Positions 1-7,215 of a stretch of 18,987 bases of DNA are shown piece by piece. Below the pieces are notes generated by a model, which saw only the letters and a program-made list of their open reading frames with translations, did no database searches and had not been told where the DNA came from. How positions within the stretch are numbered: position 1 is the stretch's first letter; every line of letters starts with the position of its first letter. Origin of the DNA: an uncultured Bacillota bacterium (GTDB lineage: Bacteria; Bacillota; Clostridia; Lachnospirales; Lachnospiraceae); NCBI GenBank assembly GCA_958352855.1, contig CATWQE010000052.1, positions 1 to 18,987 on the forward strand, written 5' to 3'. The position numbers were made by a program, and so were the translations under genes.

Positions 1-707
1 TTCGGACGTTTCATAATTCGTTTCTCCAGCCTGGATATATAAGACTGGGAAATTCCTAAAAGGTCTGCCACTTCCTTTTGCGTTTTTTCTCTTCCATCCG
101 GCATATTAATTCCAAACCGCAGTCTTACAATGGTCTGTTCCCGTTTCGTCAGCTTTCCTATGGCTTTTCCAAGAAGCGTGCGCTCTACCTGGCTTTCAAT
201 ATCTTTATAAATGACATCCTCGTCTGTTCCCAAAATATCAGATAACAGCAATTCATTTCCATCCCAGTCCACATTTAACGGTTCATCAATGGAAACCTCC
301 ATTTTTGTCTTGCTGTTTCGTCTCAAATACATCAAAATCTCATTTTCAATGCATCTGGAAGCATAGGTTGCCAGCTTGATTTTTTTCACCGGATTAAAGG
401 TATTAATCGCTTTAATCAATCCAATGGTTCCAATGGAAATCAAATCTTCCACCCCCACACCTGTATTGTCAAACTTCTTCGCAATATACACAACCAGACG
501 CAGATTATGTTCAATCAGACAGGATTTGGCCTGTTGGCTTCCATGCTCTGTGAGCTCCTGTAATTTTTCTGCCTCTTCTTCCTGACTCAATGGCGCAGGC
601 AGTACCTCCGCGCCTCCAATATAGTGAATTTCATTTCCCCTTGGCAGCAAAATTCCTGTAAATCTTGAAAACTGCGATTCTTTTTTTACACAAACGTCCA
701 TATTCAT
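1..707 (-). CDS. sigE: RNA polymerase sporulation sigma factor SigE, 3' end cut by window edge
   Basis: Early mother-cell sigma factor, made as an inactive membrane-associated precursor and activated by SpoIIGA cleavage after polar septation. About 235 codons are visible and only the last few residues lie outside the window. Seen directly: a cleavage-region motif EIHYIGGAE at about residues 26-34; region 2 with NLRLVVYIAKKF, EDLISIGTIGLIKA and KLATYASRCIENEIL; and region 4 with the helix-turn-helix KEVADLLGISQSYISRLEKR near the C-terminus. These match the SigE family almost word for word. The ATG at 707 is preceded by AAGGAGGAG, which overlaps the spoIIGA stop codon (gap 11 bp), so the two genes are one operon and translation may be coupled. 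Odd point: the pro-sequence before the cleavage region is not the lysine-rich amphipathic helix known from Bacillus SigE. Very confident about identity. Confidence 0.97.
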   Translation of the reverse strand, partial: MNMDVCVKKESQFSRFTGILLPRGNEIHYIGGAEVLPAPLSQEEEAEKLQELTEHGSQQAKSCLIEHNLRLVVYIAKKFDNTGVGVEDLISIGTIGLIKAINTFNPVKKIKLATYASRCIENEILMYLRRNSKTKMEVSIDEPLNVDWDGNELLLSDILGTDEDVIYKDIESQVERTLLGKAIGKLTKREQTIVRLRFGINMPDGREKTQKEVADLLGISQSYISRLEKRIMKRP

Positions 708-718
708 AAAACTCCTCC

Positions 719-1576
719 TTAATTGTCCAAAATGGAAGGACTAATGATCATTTCATAGCTTCCCCTGCCAGAAAGCGTTTCCCTGGAAAGTCCGATAGCT
801 GCATGTGTGATGCGCTTCCTTGCTCCATGCACAAGCACAGTCAGACTGTCTGCAGTAACCACCGGCAAAAGTCCTGCCTGGCATCCCACACTGGTATAGA
901 GCAAAAACCGGGGATGCAAAGCTTGTAAAAGCTCCCATTCCCCAGATTCTTTTGTTTTCATAGAACAAAACCGTTCTAATTCCCCGCGCTGTTCACTGCT
1001 CAGTAATCTGCAAAAACTGCTGTACTCCATAACCGATACCGTCTTCCCTGTCTCCTGATCTCTGAGACAGTTTCCTGTATCATAAAGTCCCCTTATCATA
1101 ATTTCTTTTCCCTGAAAGGTCACTCGAACCTCATAAATGGGAAGTTCTCTTCCTTTTAAGTATTTACAGAGTCTTATGCCTATGTATAACATCCAATAAG
1201 CGGTAATCGTGATTGCCAGAAAGGAAAACACACCCTCTTTGACTTGATAGGGCAGGGCAGACAAAAGCCCGCCCATGAGAAAATTTTCTCCCAGAAACAG
1301 ACCCATTGCTGTCAGAAATCTTCTTACTGTCTGTACTTTACAGCCAGTCCATACCATGATAGCTGCCAGAATCAGATAGAACAGGATCAGAAAAACCGTC
1401 TGTCGGTTTAACATAACCACTATTCCACACATGCCCGCTGCTCCAATGCCTGCCCCCAACAATGCTCTCCCGGGGTTGGCAGTTCCCCACAGCATCTGGT
1501 TGGTAAGACAAAGCACCAGAAAGTCCAGAATCAGGTTGACTACGAAAAACACATCCAGGTAAAATTCGCAGTACAC
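719..1576 (-). CDS. spoIIGA: Sporulation sigma-E processing aspartic peptidase SpoIIGA
   Basis: Membrane-embedded aspartic protease that removes the pro-sequence of sigma-E at the sporulation septum. The N-terminal half (about residues 5-140) holds several hydrophobic membrane segments. The soluble C-terminal half carries the catalytic motif DTGN at about residues 166-169. I chose the GTG at 1576 because AGGGGG lies six bases upstream and the protein then begins VYCEFYLDVFFVVNLILDF, which resembles the start of known SpoIIGA proteins. That gives 285 residues, near the usual length of about 300. A longer open frame back to a GTG at 1720 exists, but it would cover the promoter and the Spo0A boxes. 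The gene directly precedes its substrate gene sigE, the standard spoIIG arrangement. Family identity is known from motif plus context; activity is inferred. Confidence 0.93.
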   Translation of the reverse strand: MYCEFYLDVFFVVNLILDFLVLCLTNQMLWGTANPGRALLGAGIGAAGMCGIVVMLNRQTVFLILFYLILAAIMVWTGCKVQTVRRFLTAMGLFLGENFLMGGLLSALPYQVKEGVFSFLAITITAYWMLYIGIRLCKYLKGRELPIYEVRVTFQGKEIMIRGLYDTGNCLRDQETGKTVSVMEYSSFCRLLSSEQRGELERFCSMKTKESGEWELLQALHPRFLLYTSVGCQAGLLPVVTADSLTVLVHGARKRITHAAIGLSRETLSGRGSYEMIISPSILDN

Positions 1577-1633
1577 AAAACACCCCCTAAACCTCTGCAT
1601 GACTCTCTTACTTATCTGGAATAAGTACTGTTC

Positions 1634-1699
1634 ATTATAGAGGTTAGGGGGTGCTGATTTTGTCAAAACCACAGGTATGCTTTCAAAATCTTTTCGACA
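1634..1699 (-). promoter_or_regulatory. spoIIG promoter with Spo0A boxes and 21-bp spacer
   Basis: On the minus strand a consensus -35 TTGACA (1661-1666) and a consensus -10 TATAAT (1634-1639) are separated by 21 bp, too far apart for an ordinary sigma-A promoter. The Bacillus subtilis spoIIG promoter is known for the same feature (22 bp) and depends on Spo0A~P. A perfect Spo0A box TGTCGAA lies at 1693-1699. A second box (TGTCAAA on the plus strand, 1661-1667) overlaps the -35, with centres about 33 bp apart, roughly three helical turns. The expected transcript start near 1627 leaves about 50 nt of leader before the GTG at 1576. Confidence 0.82.
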
Positions 1700-1740
1700 G
1701 TGAAAAGCCCTGTTTTTCACCTTATGTTACCTGTTTTATG

Positions 1741-2511
1741 TCAATTTTTTCGCTCTTTGATTTGATGCAGCTTTTCCAGCACACTTCGCATCTCATCTGC
1801 GTTTATCTGCCCCGGAGCAGAGGCTTGTCTTCCTGCTGCAAAAGTAATACAGGAGCCTGTAAACTCGCCCCAGATTCTGCTTAATACGCCAGCAGCGCCC
1901 ATGGACATGGTTACTACCGGTTTTTCACATTCCCGCTGCATCCGAAGGGTAGCTTCCAAAACCGGACACAAATCCAGACTGTCTGCAGGCATAACTGCCA
2001 TTTTCAGAATGTCTGCTCCACACTCATCCATGTAGCGCATGCGCTCCTGCAATTCTCCTGCATCTGGTGTTCTCTGAAAATGATGATTCGAAGCTACCAC
2101 AAAAACACCAGCTTCCTGAAGGCTTTTAATCAGAGCTTTTGTTTCTTCCGGCTGAAAAAATACTTCTACATCCATCAAATCTGCCAGCCCTGTTTTGGCT
2201 GCCTTTTCTAACAGCTTTACATAATCTTCGTATAAAATCTCCTGCTCTCCTCCCTCCTGCCTGGTACGGAAGGTAAAAAGCAGCGGAATTTCACCTAATT
2301 TGTCACTTATTGTCCTTAACATTTCCCAGATTGTTTCACTATTTTTCCCGGCTTCGTAACAATCTACACGCCATTCTGCCAGATCTGGTTTCATGGAACT
2401 GATGATTTCTAAATCCTTTTCAAGCTCTTCCCTGTTTTTTCCTGTAATAGGAATACAGATTTTGGGCATTCCCTGCCCGATAACCAGATTTTTTACTGTT
2501 ACTGTTCTCAT
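1741..2511 (-). CDS. aroD: Type I 3-dehydroquinate dehydratase AroD
   Basis: Cytoplasmic enzyme that converts 3-dehydroquinate to 3-dehydroshikimate through a Schiff base, in the shikimate pathway to aromatic amino acids (or in quinate breakdown). The 256 residues match the type I family in length and start (MRTVTVKNLVIGQGMPKI aligns with enterobacterial AroD). Key residues fall at the expected numbers: E46 and R48 in EWRVD, catalytic H143 in SNHHFQRTP, Schiff-base K170 in ADILKMAVMP, substrate-binding R212 in LSRIWGEFTG, and S231/Q235 in ASAPGQI. An AGAGGG ribosome site precedes the ATG. It lies 22 bp downstream of aroE and is the last gene before the spoIIG promoter; I see no clear terminator after it. 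Confidence 0.96.
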   Translation of the reverse strand: MRTVTVKNLVIGQGMPKICIPITGKNREELEKDLEIISSMKPDLAEWRVDCYEAGKNSETIWEMLRTISDKLGEIPLLFTFRTRQEGGEQEILYEDYVKLLEKAAKTGLADLMDVEVFFQPEETKALIKSLQEAGVFVVASNHHFQRTPDAGELQERMRYMDECGADILKMAVMPADSLDLCPVLEATLRMQRECEKPVVTMSMGAAGVLSRIWGEFTGSCITFAAGRQASAPGQINADEMRSVLEKLHQIKERKN

Positions 2512-2533
2512 ATTTTCCCTCTTTCTCCTGGTC

Positions 2534-3403
2534 TTATTGTCTTTTCAGATAGGTCCTTACCTGGTCCACCGGCATCTCCTGTCCTGTCCAGATACGAAAG
2601 GCCTCCGCGCCCTGCCAGATAAGCATAGAATAGCCATTAAACGCTTTGCACCCTGCCTGTTCTGCCATACAAAGCAATTTTGTTTTCCATGGATTATAAA
2701 TAATATCTGCCACAGCCAGCCCTTCATGCAAAAAGCTGCTATCTGGAATCAGGCATTTCTGTGTATCCGGCGCCATACCAACAGAGGTTGCATTTACCAA
2801 AAGCCTGCTCTTATCCAGAGCCTTGCGAAGCTCTCCTTGTTCCTCCAAATCATGAAGTTCAATGGTACAGGCAGTTTCCTTTGCCAATGCCCTTTGAAGC
2901 CCTTCCATCCTCAGGCGGTATCTGCTGCCTGACCGCGCAAATACATGAATGGTTCCTACCTGATCCAAAGCTGCCTGAGCACAAATAGCAGTGGCTGCTC
3001 CACCCATTCCCAGAAGTGTCATGGTTTCTCCCTTCATAAGGACTCCCTGTTCTCTTACAGACTGCATAAAACCAACACCATCTGTATTATGCCCTATCAG
3101 GCGTCCATTCCGGTTTTCCACCGTATTCACAGCTCCTATGAGCCGGGCAGCTCCGGAAAGTTCGTCTAAATACTCTAAAATCTTATTTTTATTTGGCATG
3201 GTAAGATTAAACCCTTTTACCTGTAAGGCGCGAAGTCCCTGCACTGCTTCTTTTAATCCATCTTCCTTCACATCAAAGCACAAATACACCCAGTCAATTC
3301 CCAGGTTTTCAAAACTGAAATTATGCATAAGAGGAGAAATACTATGAGCCACCGGACTTCCAAGCAATCCTGTAAGACATGTTTTTCCCGTAATTTGCAG
3401 CAT
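2534..3403 (-). CDS. aroE: Shikimate (quinate) dehydrogenase, AroE/YdiB-like
   Basis: NAD(P)-dependent reduction of 3-dehydroshikimate to shikimate, and possibly quinate oxidation. Visible motifs: substrate-binding SISPLMHN (21-28), NLTMPNK with catalytic K72, GAVNT (90-94), NTDG with catalytic D108, the dinucleotide-binding loop LGMGGAA (131-137), NATSVGM (204-210), and the C-terminal GYSMLIWQGAEAF. The MPNK form, the 289-residue length and the C-terminal WTGQEMP segment are closer to E. coli YdiB than to classical AroE, and in E. coli ydiB also sits directly before aroD. So the cofactor could be NAD as well as NADP (inference). The ATG at 3403 has AGGAGG seven bases upstream. The gene has its own sigma-A promoter and forms a two-gene operon with aroD. 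Confidence 0.93.
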   Translation of the reverse strand: MLQITGKTCLTGLLGSPVAHSISPLMHNFSFENLGIDWVYLCFDVKEDGLKEAVQGLRALQVKGFNLTMPNKNKILEYLDELSGAARLIGAVNTVENRNGRLIGHNTDGVGFMQSVREQGVLMKGETMTLLGMGGAATAICAQAALDQVGTIHVFARSGSRYRLRMEGLQRALAKETACTIELHDLEEQGELRKALDKSRLLVNATSVGMAPDTQKCLIPDSSFLHEGLAVADIIYNPWKTKLLCMAEQAGCKAFNGYSMLIWQGAEAFRIWTGQEMPVDQVRTYLKRQ

Positions 3404-3439
3404 GATAAATCCTCCTGTCCTGAAACATTCTTTCTTATC

Positions 3440-3468
3440 AGTTTAAAAGGAAACTTCATTACTGTCAA
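3440..3468 (-). promoter_or_regulatory. Sigma-A-type promoter of aroE-aroD
   Basis: Minus-strand -35 TTGACA (3463-3468, full consensus) and -10 TAAACT (3440-3445) with an ideal 17-bp spacer. It lies between the ftsZ terminator and the aroE ribosome site, with a predicted start about 30 nt before the ATG. Confidence 0.8.
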
Positions 3469-3514
3469 GTTGAAAAGCATAGAAACATCCTCTCTCTTCC
3501 CCAAGGAATACAGC

Positions 3515-3565
3515 AAAAAACTCCCATAGGCAAACCGCTAACAGGTTTGGTTTCTATGGGAGTTT
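3515..3565 (-). terminator. Intrinsic terminator after ftsZ
   Basis: A perfect 12-bp inverted repeat (AAACTCCCATAG at 3518-3529 with CTATGGGAGTTT at 3554-3565) encloses a second perfect 6-bp stem, CAAACC (3531-3536) with GGTTTG (3544-3549), around a 7-nt loop. On the minus strand it runs into a T6 tract (3520-3515). It begins 15 bp after the ftsZ stop and separates ftsZ from aroE. Confidence 0.92.
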
Positions 3566-3579
3566 CTTATTTTACCTTT

Positions 3580-4779
3580 TTATCTTCTGTTTTTCAGGAA
3601 ATCCGGAATCTGGATATCTCTCTTTGGTACATTGCTGGTAAAAGTAGTCTGTGCAGACTGGAAATTCGGCTGCTGGAACGTAGGCTGCTGGAAGGTTGGC
3701 TGCTGAAAACCACCTGCAGACTGCTGTGGTTCCTGAACCGGCTGCTGCTGTGGAGCTGCCTGAGTTCTTACTGTTCTTCCTGTTCCCGCTGCTTTTTTAT
3801 CTTTTGATACGCTGGCTTTTCTGGTTGTTTCATCATCCAGACCAGTAGCGATAACCGTAATTCTTACGAAATCTGCTTCCTTATCATCATACAGAGCACC
3901 AAAGATAATGTTGGTATCTTCTCCTGTTAAGTTCTGTACATAAGTAGCCGCATCGTTGGCGTCCATAAGTGAAATATCACCGGATACGTTAATGATAACA
4001 TGAGACGCGCCTTCGATAGTAGTTTCCAGAAGAGGACTGGATACAGCCTGCTGTACAGCCTGCATTGCCTTGTCATCGCCCTTTCCTTCACCAATACCAA
4101 TGTGTGCCACGCCTTTATCAATCATAACAGTCTGAACATCTGCAAAGTCCAGATTAATCAGAGCCGGCAGATTAATCAGGTCTGTGATGCCCTGTACTGC
4201 CTGCTGCAGAACTTCGTCTGCCTTTTTAAGCGCTTCCGGCATAGTTGTGCGGCGGTCTACGATTTCCAGAAGTTTATCATTTGGAATAATAATCAGAGTA
4301 TCTACGCTGTCCTTTAATTTTTCAATTCCGGACAGAGCATTGCTCATACGGGTTTTTGCTTCAAAGCGGAAAGGTTTTGTCACAACACCTACAGTCAGAA
4401 TTCCCATTTCCTTGGCAACTCCTGCAACCACAGGAGCAGCTCCTGTTCCTGTTCCGCCTCCCATACCGCAGGTAACGAATACCATATCTGCGCCCTGGAT
4501 AGCCTGTCTGATTTCTTCAATGCTTTCTTCCGCTGCTTTTTCACCGATTTCCGGTTTTGCACCTGCGCCTAATCCCTTGGTAAGCTTCTCACCAATCTGA
4601 ATAACGGTAGGAGCCTTACATAAAGTAAGCGCCTGCTTATCTGTATTCACTCCGATGAATTCTACCCCGCTGATGGCTTCCTCCACCATTCTGTTTACTG
4701 CATTATTTCCAGCTCCGCCTACACCTACAACAATAATTTTTGCAGATGATTCCGCTTCGTTTGTCATGATTTCTAACAC
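3580..4779 (-). CDS. ftsZ: Cell division GTPase FtsZ
   Basis: Tubulin-like GTPase that polymerises into the Z ring at midcell or at the polar septum. Seen: N-terminal KIIVVGVGGAGNNAVNRM, the GTP signature GGGTGTG (107-113), the T7 synergy loop NLDFADV (209-215), and the conserved C-terminal peptide DIQIPDFLKNRR that binds partners such as SepF or FtsA. The linker contains near-perfect repeats of FQQPT/FQQPN. I chose GTG at 4779 because AGGAGG lies seven bases upstream and the resulting start, MLEIMTNEAE, fits the family; an ATG at 4815 would add 12 residues and swallow the ribosome site. The protein is then 399 residues. It has its own promoter and terminator, so it can be expressed separately from divIB upstream. 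No ftsA is adjacent. Confidence 0.98.
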   Translation of the reverse strand: MLEIMTNEAESSAKIIVVGVGGAGNNAVNRMVEEAISGVEFIGVNTDKQALTLCKAPTVIQIGEKLTKGLGAGAKPEIGEKAAEESIEEIRQAIQGADMVFVTCGMGGGTGTGAAPVVAGVAKEMGILTVGVVTKPFRFEAKTRMSNALSGIEKLKDSVDTLIIIPNDKLLEIVDRRTTMPEALKKADEVLQQAVQGITDLINLPALINLDFADVQTVMIDKGVAHIGIGEGKGDDKAMQAVQQAVSSPLLETTIEGASHVIINVSGDISLMDANDAATYVQNLTGEDTNIIFGALYDDKEADFVRITVIATGLDDETTRKASVSKDKKAAGTGRTVRTQAAPQQQPVQEPQQSAGGFQQPTFQQPTFQQPNFQSAQTTFTSNVPKRDIQIPDFLKNRR

Positions 4780-4867
4780 CGTATTTCCTCCTTTAGTTCC
4801 CTTGTATGCTTTCAAATGTATAATATCTTCAGATAACTTGCAGTTTCATATGTTTGCATATAGATAT

Positions 4868-4896
4868 ATAATAAATGCTTTTTTTAAATTTATCAA
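4868..4896 (-). promoter_or_regulatory. Sigma-A-type promoter of ftsZ
   Basis: Minus-strand -35 TTGATA (4891-4896) and -10 TATTAT (4868-4873) separated by exactly 17 bp, each one or two bases from consensus. The predicted start near 4861 gives a leader of about 80 nt. The surrounding sequence is very AT-rich, which lowers confidence. Confidence 0.7.
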
Positions 4897-4908
4897 CTGC
4901 TAAATTTA
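4885..4908. repeat. Double TAAATTTA palindrome over the ftsZ -35 region
   Basis: Two identical copies of the 8-bp palindrome TAAATTTA (4885-4892 and 4901-4908) are separated by 8 bp, so the whole 24 bp is dyad-symmetric in its arms. The left copy overlaps the -35 hexamer of the ftsZ promoter. It could be a binding site for a dimeric regulator, but AT-rich sequence produces such patterns by chance. Confidence 0.4.
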
Positions 4909-4949
4909 CTTTTTAAGAATTTTTTCTCTATTTTTTAGATTTTCTTTCT

Positions 4950-5900
4950 CTATTCTTCCTGATTTGCCCCTGATTCGGACTCTGCTGCATCTGTTCCGTC
5001 ACTGTATTCCAGTTGAGAATCATCAAACTCTTCTCCGGTATTCTCCTCCGACTCATCCTCATTGTTCTGCTCTTCATCTTCCTGATTTTCTTCCTGAGTT
5101 AAAATACCCGCAGGAGGAGTTGTGGTTTCGGACTGGGAAGCATCGTCCTGATTTTCTCCATCCTCTTCTTCATCCTCTTCTTCTGCCGCGTTATCAAAAA
5201 CCACACCAGCCGTATCTTCCGTAATATTCTCCAGGTGAAGAATGCCCTCCATACCTTCAAGCTGGGGCAAAATTCCAGATAAACGGTTCATTTTTTCATC
5301 CATATTTTCATCATCTCCAAGACGTACCTCCACATCTCCATAATAGAGCACCAACTGATTCATATCATTAAAAACCAGTCTGTCCGGTTTCTGCTCTGAT
5401 TTCTCCAGCATTTTTCCAACACTTAAAATCGTATTCAGCTTCTTTGTATTAATTCCCTTCAGCTTTTGCCCTGTTTTCGCTGATTTCACACTCAGACCAT
5501 CAATTAAAGGAACACCTTCCATCTGCTCCTCTGTAATAATCTGAATCACACCCTGACGGTCAAAATTCACATACTGCCCCTGAAATTCCAGACAGCCTAC
5601 CATCTGTTTTTCCTTGACATTTACCACAATGGTATTTCTGTTCTTCCGCTTAATGGTCACATGGTCAATCATTTGTGCATCTTTTGTTTTTTCCTCTGTT
5701 TTGGTCATCATAACCAGAATAGAGTTCCCTGCGTTTGGCGCATCCAGCACCATTTTTTTTATTTCCTCATCTGTATAATACTGATTGCCTTCAATCTGTA
5801 CTTTCGTAACCCGAAATCCCACAAAAAACACCAGAGCCGCAATAAAAATTGCTGCCACTACTGCCTCTATCAGAATCCTGTATAGCTTCCTTTTACTCAT
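4950..5900 (-). CDS. divIB: Cell division protein DivIB/FtsQ
   Basis: Bitopic membrane protein of the divisome that joins FtsL/DivIC and regulates septal wall synthesis. Seen: a short basic cytoplasmic N-terminus (MSKRKLYR), one membrane segment at about 12-29, then a POTRA domain beginning VTKVQIEGNQYYTDEEI (about 31-100) and the beta domain to about residue 235. The last 77 residues (240-316) are almost entirely Glu, Asp, Gln, Asn, Ser and Thr and predicted disordered; they lie outside the membrane. The ATG at 5900 follows AGGGGA by about six bases and is 10 bp after the murA stop, so it is cotranscribed with murA. I see no intrinsic terminator after it. Confidence 0.93.
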   Translation of the reverse strand: MSKRKLYRILIEAVVAAIFIAALVFFVGFRVTKVQIEGNQYYTDEEIKKMVLDAPNAGNSILVMMTKTEEKTKDAQMIDHVTIKRKNRNTIVVNVKEKQMVGCLEFQGQYVNFDRQGVIQIITEEQMEGVPLIDGLSVKSAKTGQKLKGINTKKLNTILSVGKMLEKSEQKPDRLVFNDMNQLVLYYGDVEVRLGDDENMDEKMNRLSGILPQLEGMEGILHLENITEDTAGVVFDNAAEEEDEEEDGENQDDASQSETTTPPAGILTQEENQEDEEQNNEDESEENTGEEFDDSQLEYSDGTDAAESESGANQEE

Positions 5901-5910
5901 AAATGTCCCC

Positions 5911-7191
5911 TTAATCTTTTAAAATCCTGGCTCCCATATGAGAAAGATCTCTGCAGATATCCTCATAGCCACGTTCAATAAAATGCCTGTTCTCCACATA
6001 AGTCTCCCCTCTGGCTGCCAGCCCAGCCAGAACCAGCGCCGCGCCGCCTCTTAGCTCCCTGGCTTCTACCCTTGCGCCTGTAAGACTGCCTCCCCTGATT
6101 TTAGCTTTGCTTTGGCAGACCTCAATCCACGCCCCCATTTTCTGTAGCTGAGAGACCATTTTAAAACGGTCTTCAAAAATGTTTTCCACAATACAGCTCT
6201 CCCCTTTGGCAGTGGCTAAAACCGCCATAAATACAGATTGAAGATCCGTAGGAAAGCCGGGATAAATCTGGGTTTCCAAAAGTCTGACAGGCTTCGTGGC
6301 ATTTAAGCTGTGCAACGTTAGTTTACCACTGTTATACCTGTATTGTCCACCTATTTTCCTGTAAGCCCCAAGAAGAGCTTCCATTTCTCCAACCGGAGCG
6401 TCCAAAAGCACGCCCTCTCCCCGGGTAATGGCGCTGGCGCAAACATAGGTACCGGCAGCAATGCGGTCTGCAGGAATTTGAAATTCTACATCATGCAGCT
6501 CCCTGACACCTCTGATTCGCAAAGTATGGGTTCCTTCTCCCAGAATATGGGCTCCGGCTGCCTTTAAAAATCTGCATAACCAGGTAACCTCCGGCTCCGG
6601 GGAGCACCCCAAAAGCAACGATTCTCCGCTGGCGCAGACAGCGCCTAAAATGGCATTTTGCGTAGCCCCAACGCTGGATTTCGGAAAGGAAATCACTGCC
6701 CCCTTAAGGCCACAGGTTTCTGCTATAAGCATCCCATTCTCTTCCCGAAACACTGCCCCCAGATGCTTTAAGGCATCCAGATGTAAATCAATGGGTCTTT
6801 TGCCAATGACACACCCTCCCGGGTAAGGAACTGCCGCATTCTGGCACCGTCCCAGGAGACTGCCAAGAAGCACCACTGAGGAGCGCATCTGACCTCCTGC
6901 CTCCTCATCTACCATGAAATTTGTAATGTCCCCTCCCTGAATTTCCAGTGTATTTCCCTTCCAGCAGGTTTTTGCTCCCAGATGGTTTAAAATTCGTTCC
7001 ATAAGAAATACATCGGAGATTTTCGGACATCCCAAAAGTACAGTAGTTCCCCTATTTAAAAGCGCGGCAGCCATCATTGGCAATGCCGCGTTTTTAGAGC
7101 CCTGTATCTGCACTTCACCCTGTAAAGGAATTCCTCCTGTAATCTTTATTCCATTCAAGCCATACACTCCTCTGTGCTCAGATTCAACCAT
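5911..7191 (-). CDS. murA: UDP-N-acetylglucosamine 1-carboxyvinyltransferase MurA
   Basis: First committed step of peptidoglycan precursor synthesis: transfer of enolpyruvate from PEP to UDP-GlcNAc in the cytoplasm. Seen: QGSKNAALPMMAA near the N-terminus (Lys/Asn bind substrate), the active-site loop PGGCVIGKRPIDLHL with catalytic Cys (C127 counted from the first ATG; a cysteine here implies fosfomycin sensitivity), PADRIAAGTYV, and YPGFPTDLQSVFMA. The length is within the family range. The start is uncertain: the ATG at 7191 has its nearest ribosome site (AGGAGAGGGG) about 13 bases away, while a TTG at 7158 has AGAGGAG at eight bases and gives the typical start MNGIKITGG. It occupies the place between ftsW and divIB where murG is often found. 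Confidence 0.94.
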   Translation of the reverse strand: MVESEHRGVYGLNGIKITGGIPLQGEVQIQGSKNAALPMMAAALLNRGTTVLLGCPKISDVFLMERILNHLGAKTCWKGNTLEIQGGDITNFMVDEEAGGQMRSSVVLLGSLLGRCQNAAVPYPGGCVIGKRPIDLHLDALKHLGAVFREENGMLIAETCGLKGAVISFPKSSVGATQNAILGAVCASGESLLLGCSPEPEVTWLCRFLKAAGAHILGEGTHTLRIRGVRELHDVEFQIPADRIAAGTYVCASAITRGEGVLLDAPVGEMEALLGAYRKIGGQYRYNSGKLTLHSLNATKPVRLLETQIYPGFPTDLQSVFMAVLATAKGESCIVENIFEDRFKMVSQLQKMGAWIEVCQSKAKIRGGSLTGARVEARELRGGAALVLAGLAARGETYVENRHFIERGYEDICRDLSHMGARILKD

Positions 7192-7215
7192 ACTATAGTG
7201 TATGCCCCTCTCCTT

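Noticed and set aside
1577..1720. N-terminal extension of SpoIIGA from a GTG at 1720
   Set aside because: It covers the TTGACA/TATAAT promoter and both Spo0A boxes; the GTG at 1576 has a good ribosome site and the family-like start.
2393..2932. Plus-strand open frame of 179 codons across aroD/aroE
   Set aside because: Antisense to two well-supported genes; Cys/His/Pro-rich composition of a shadow frame and no ribosome site.
4909..4949. Terminator after divIB
   Set aside because: The stretch is A-rich on the transcribed strand with no stable stem and no T tract.
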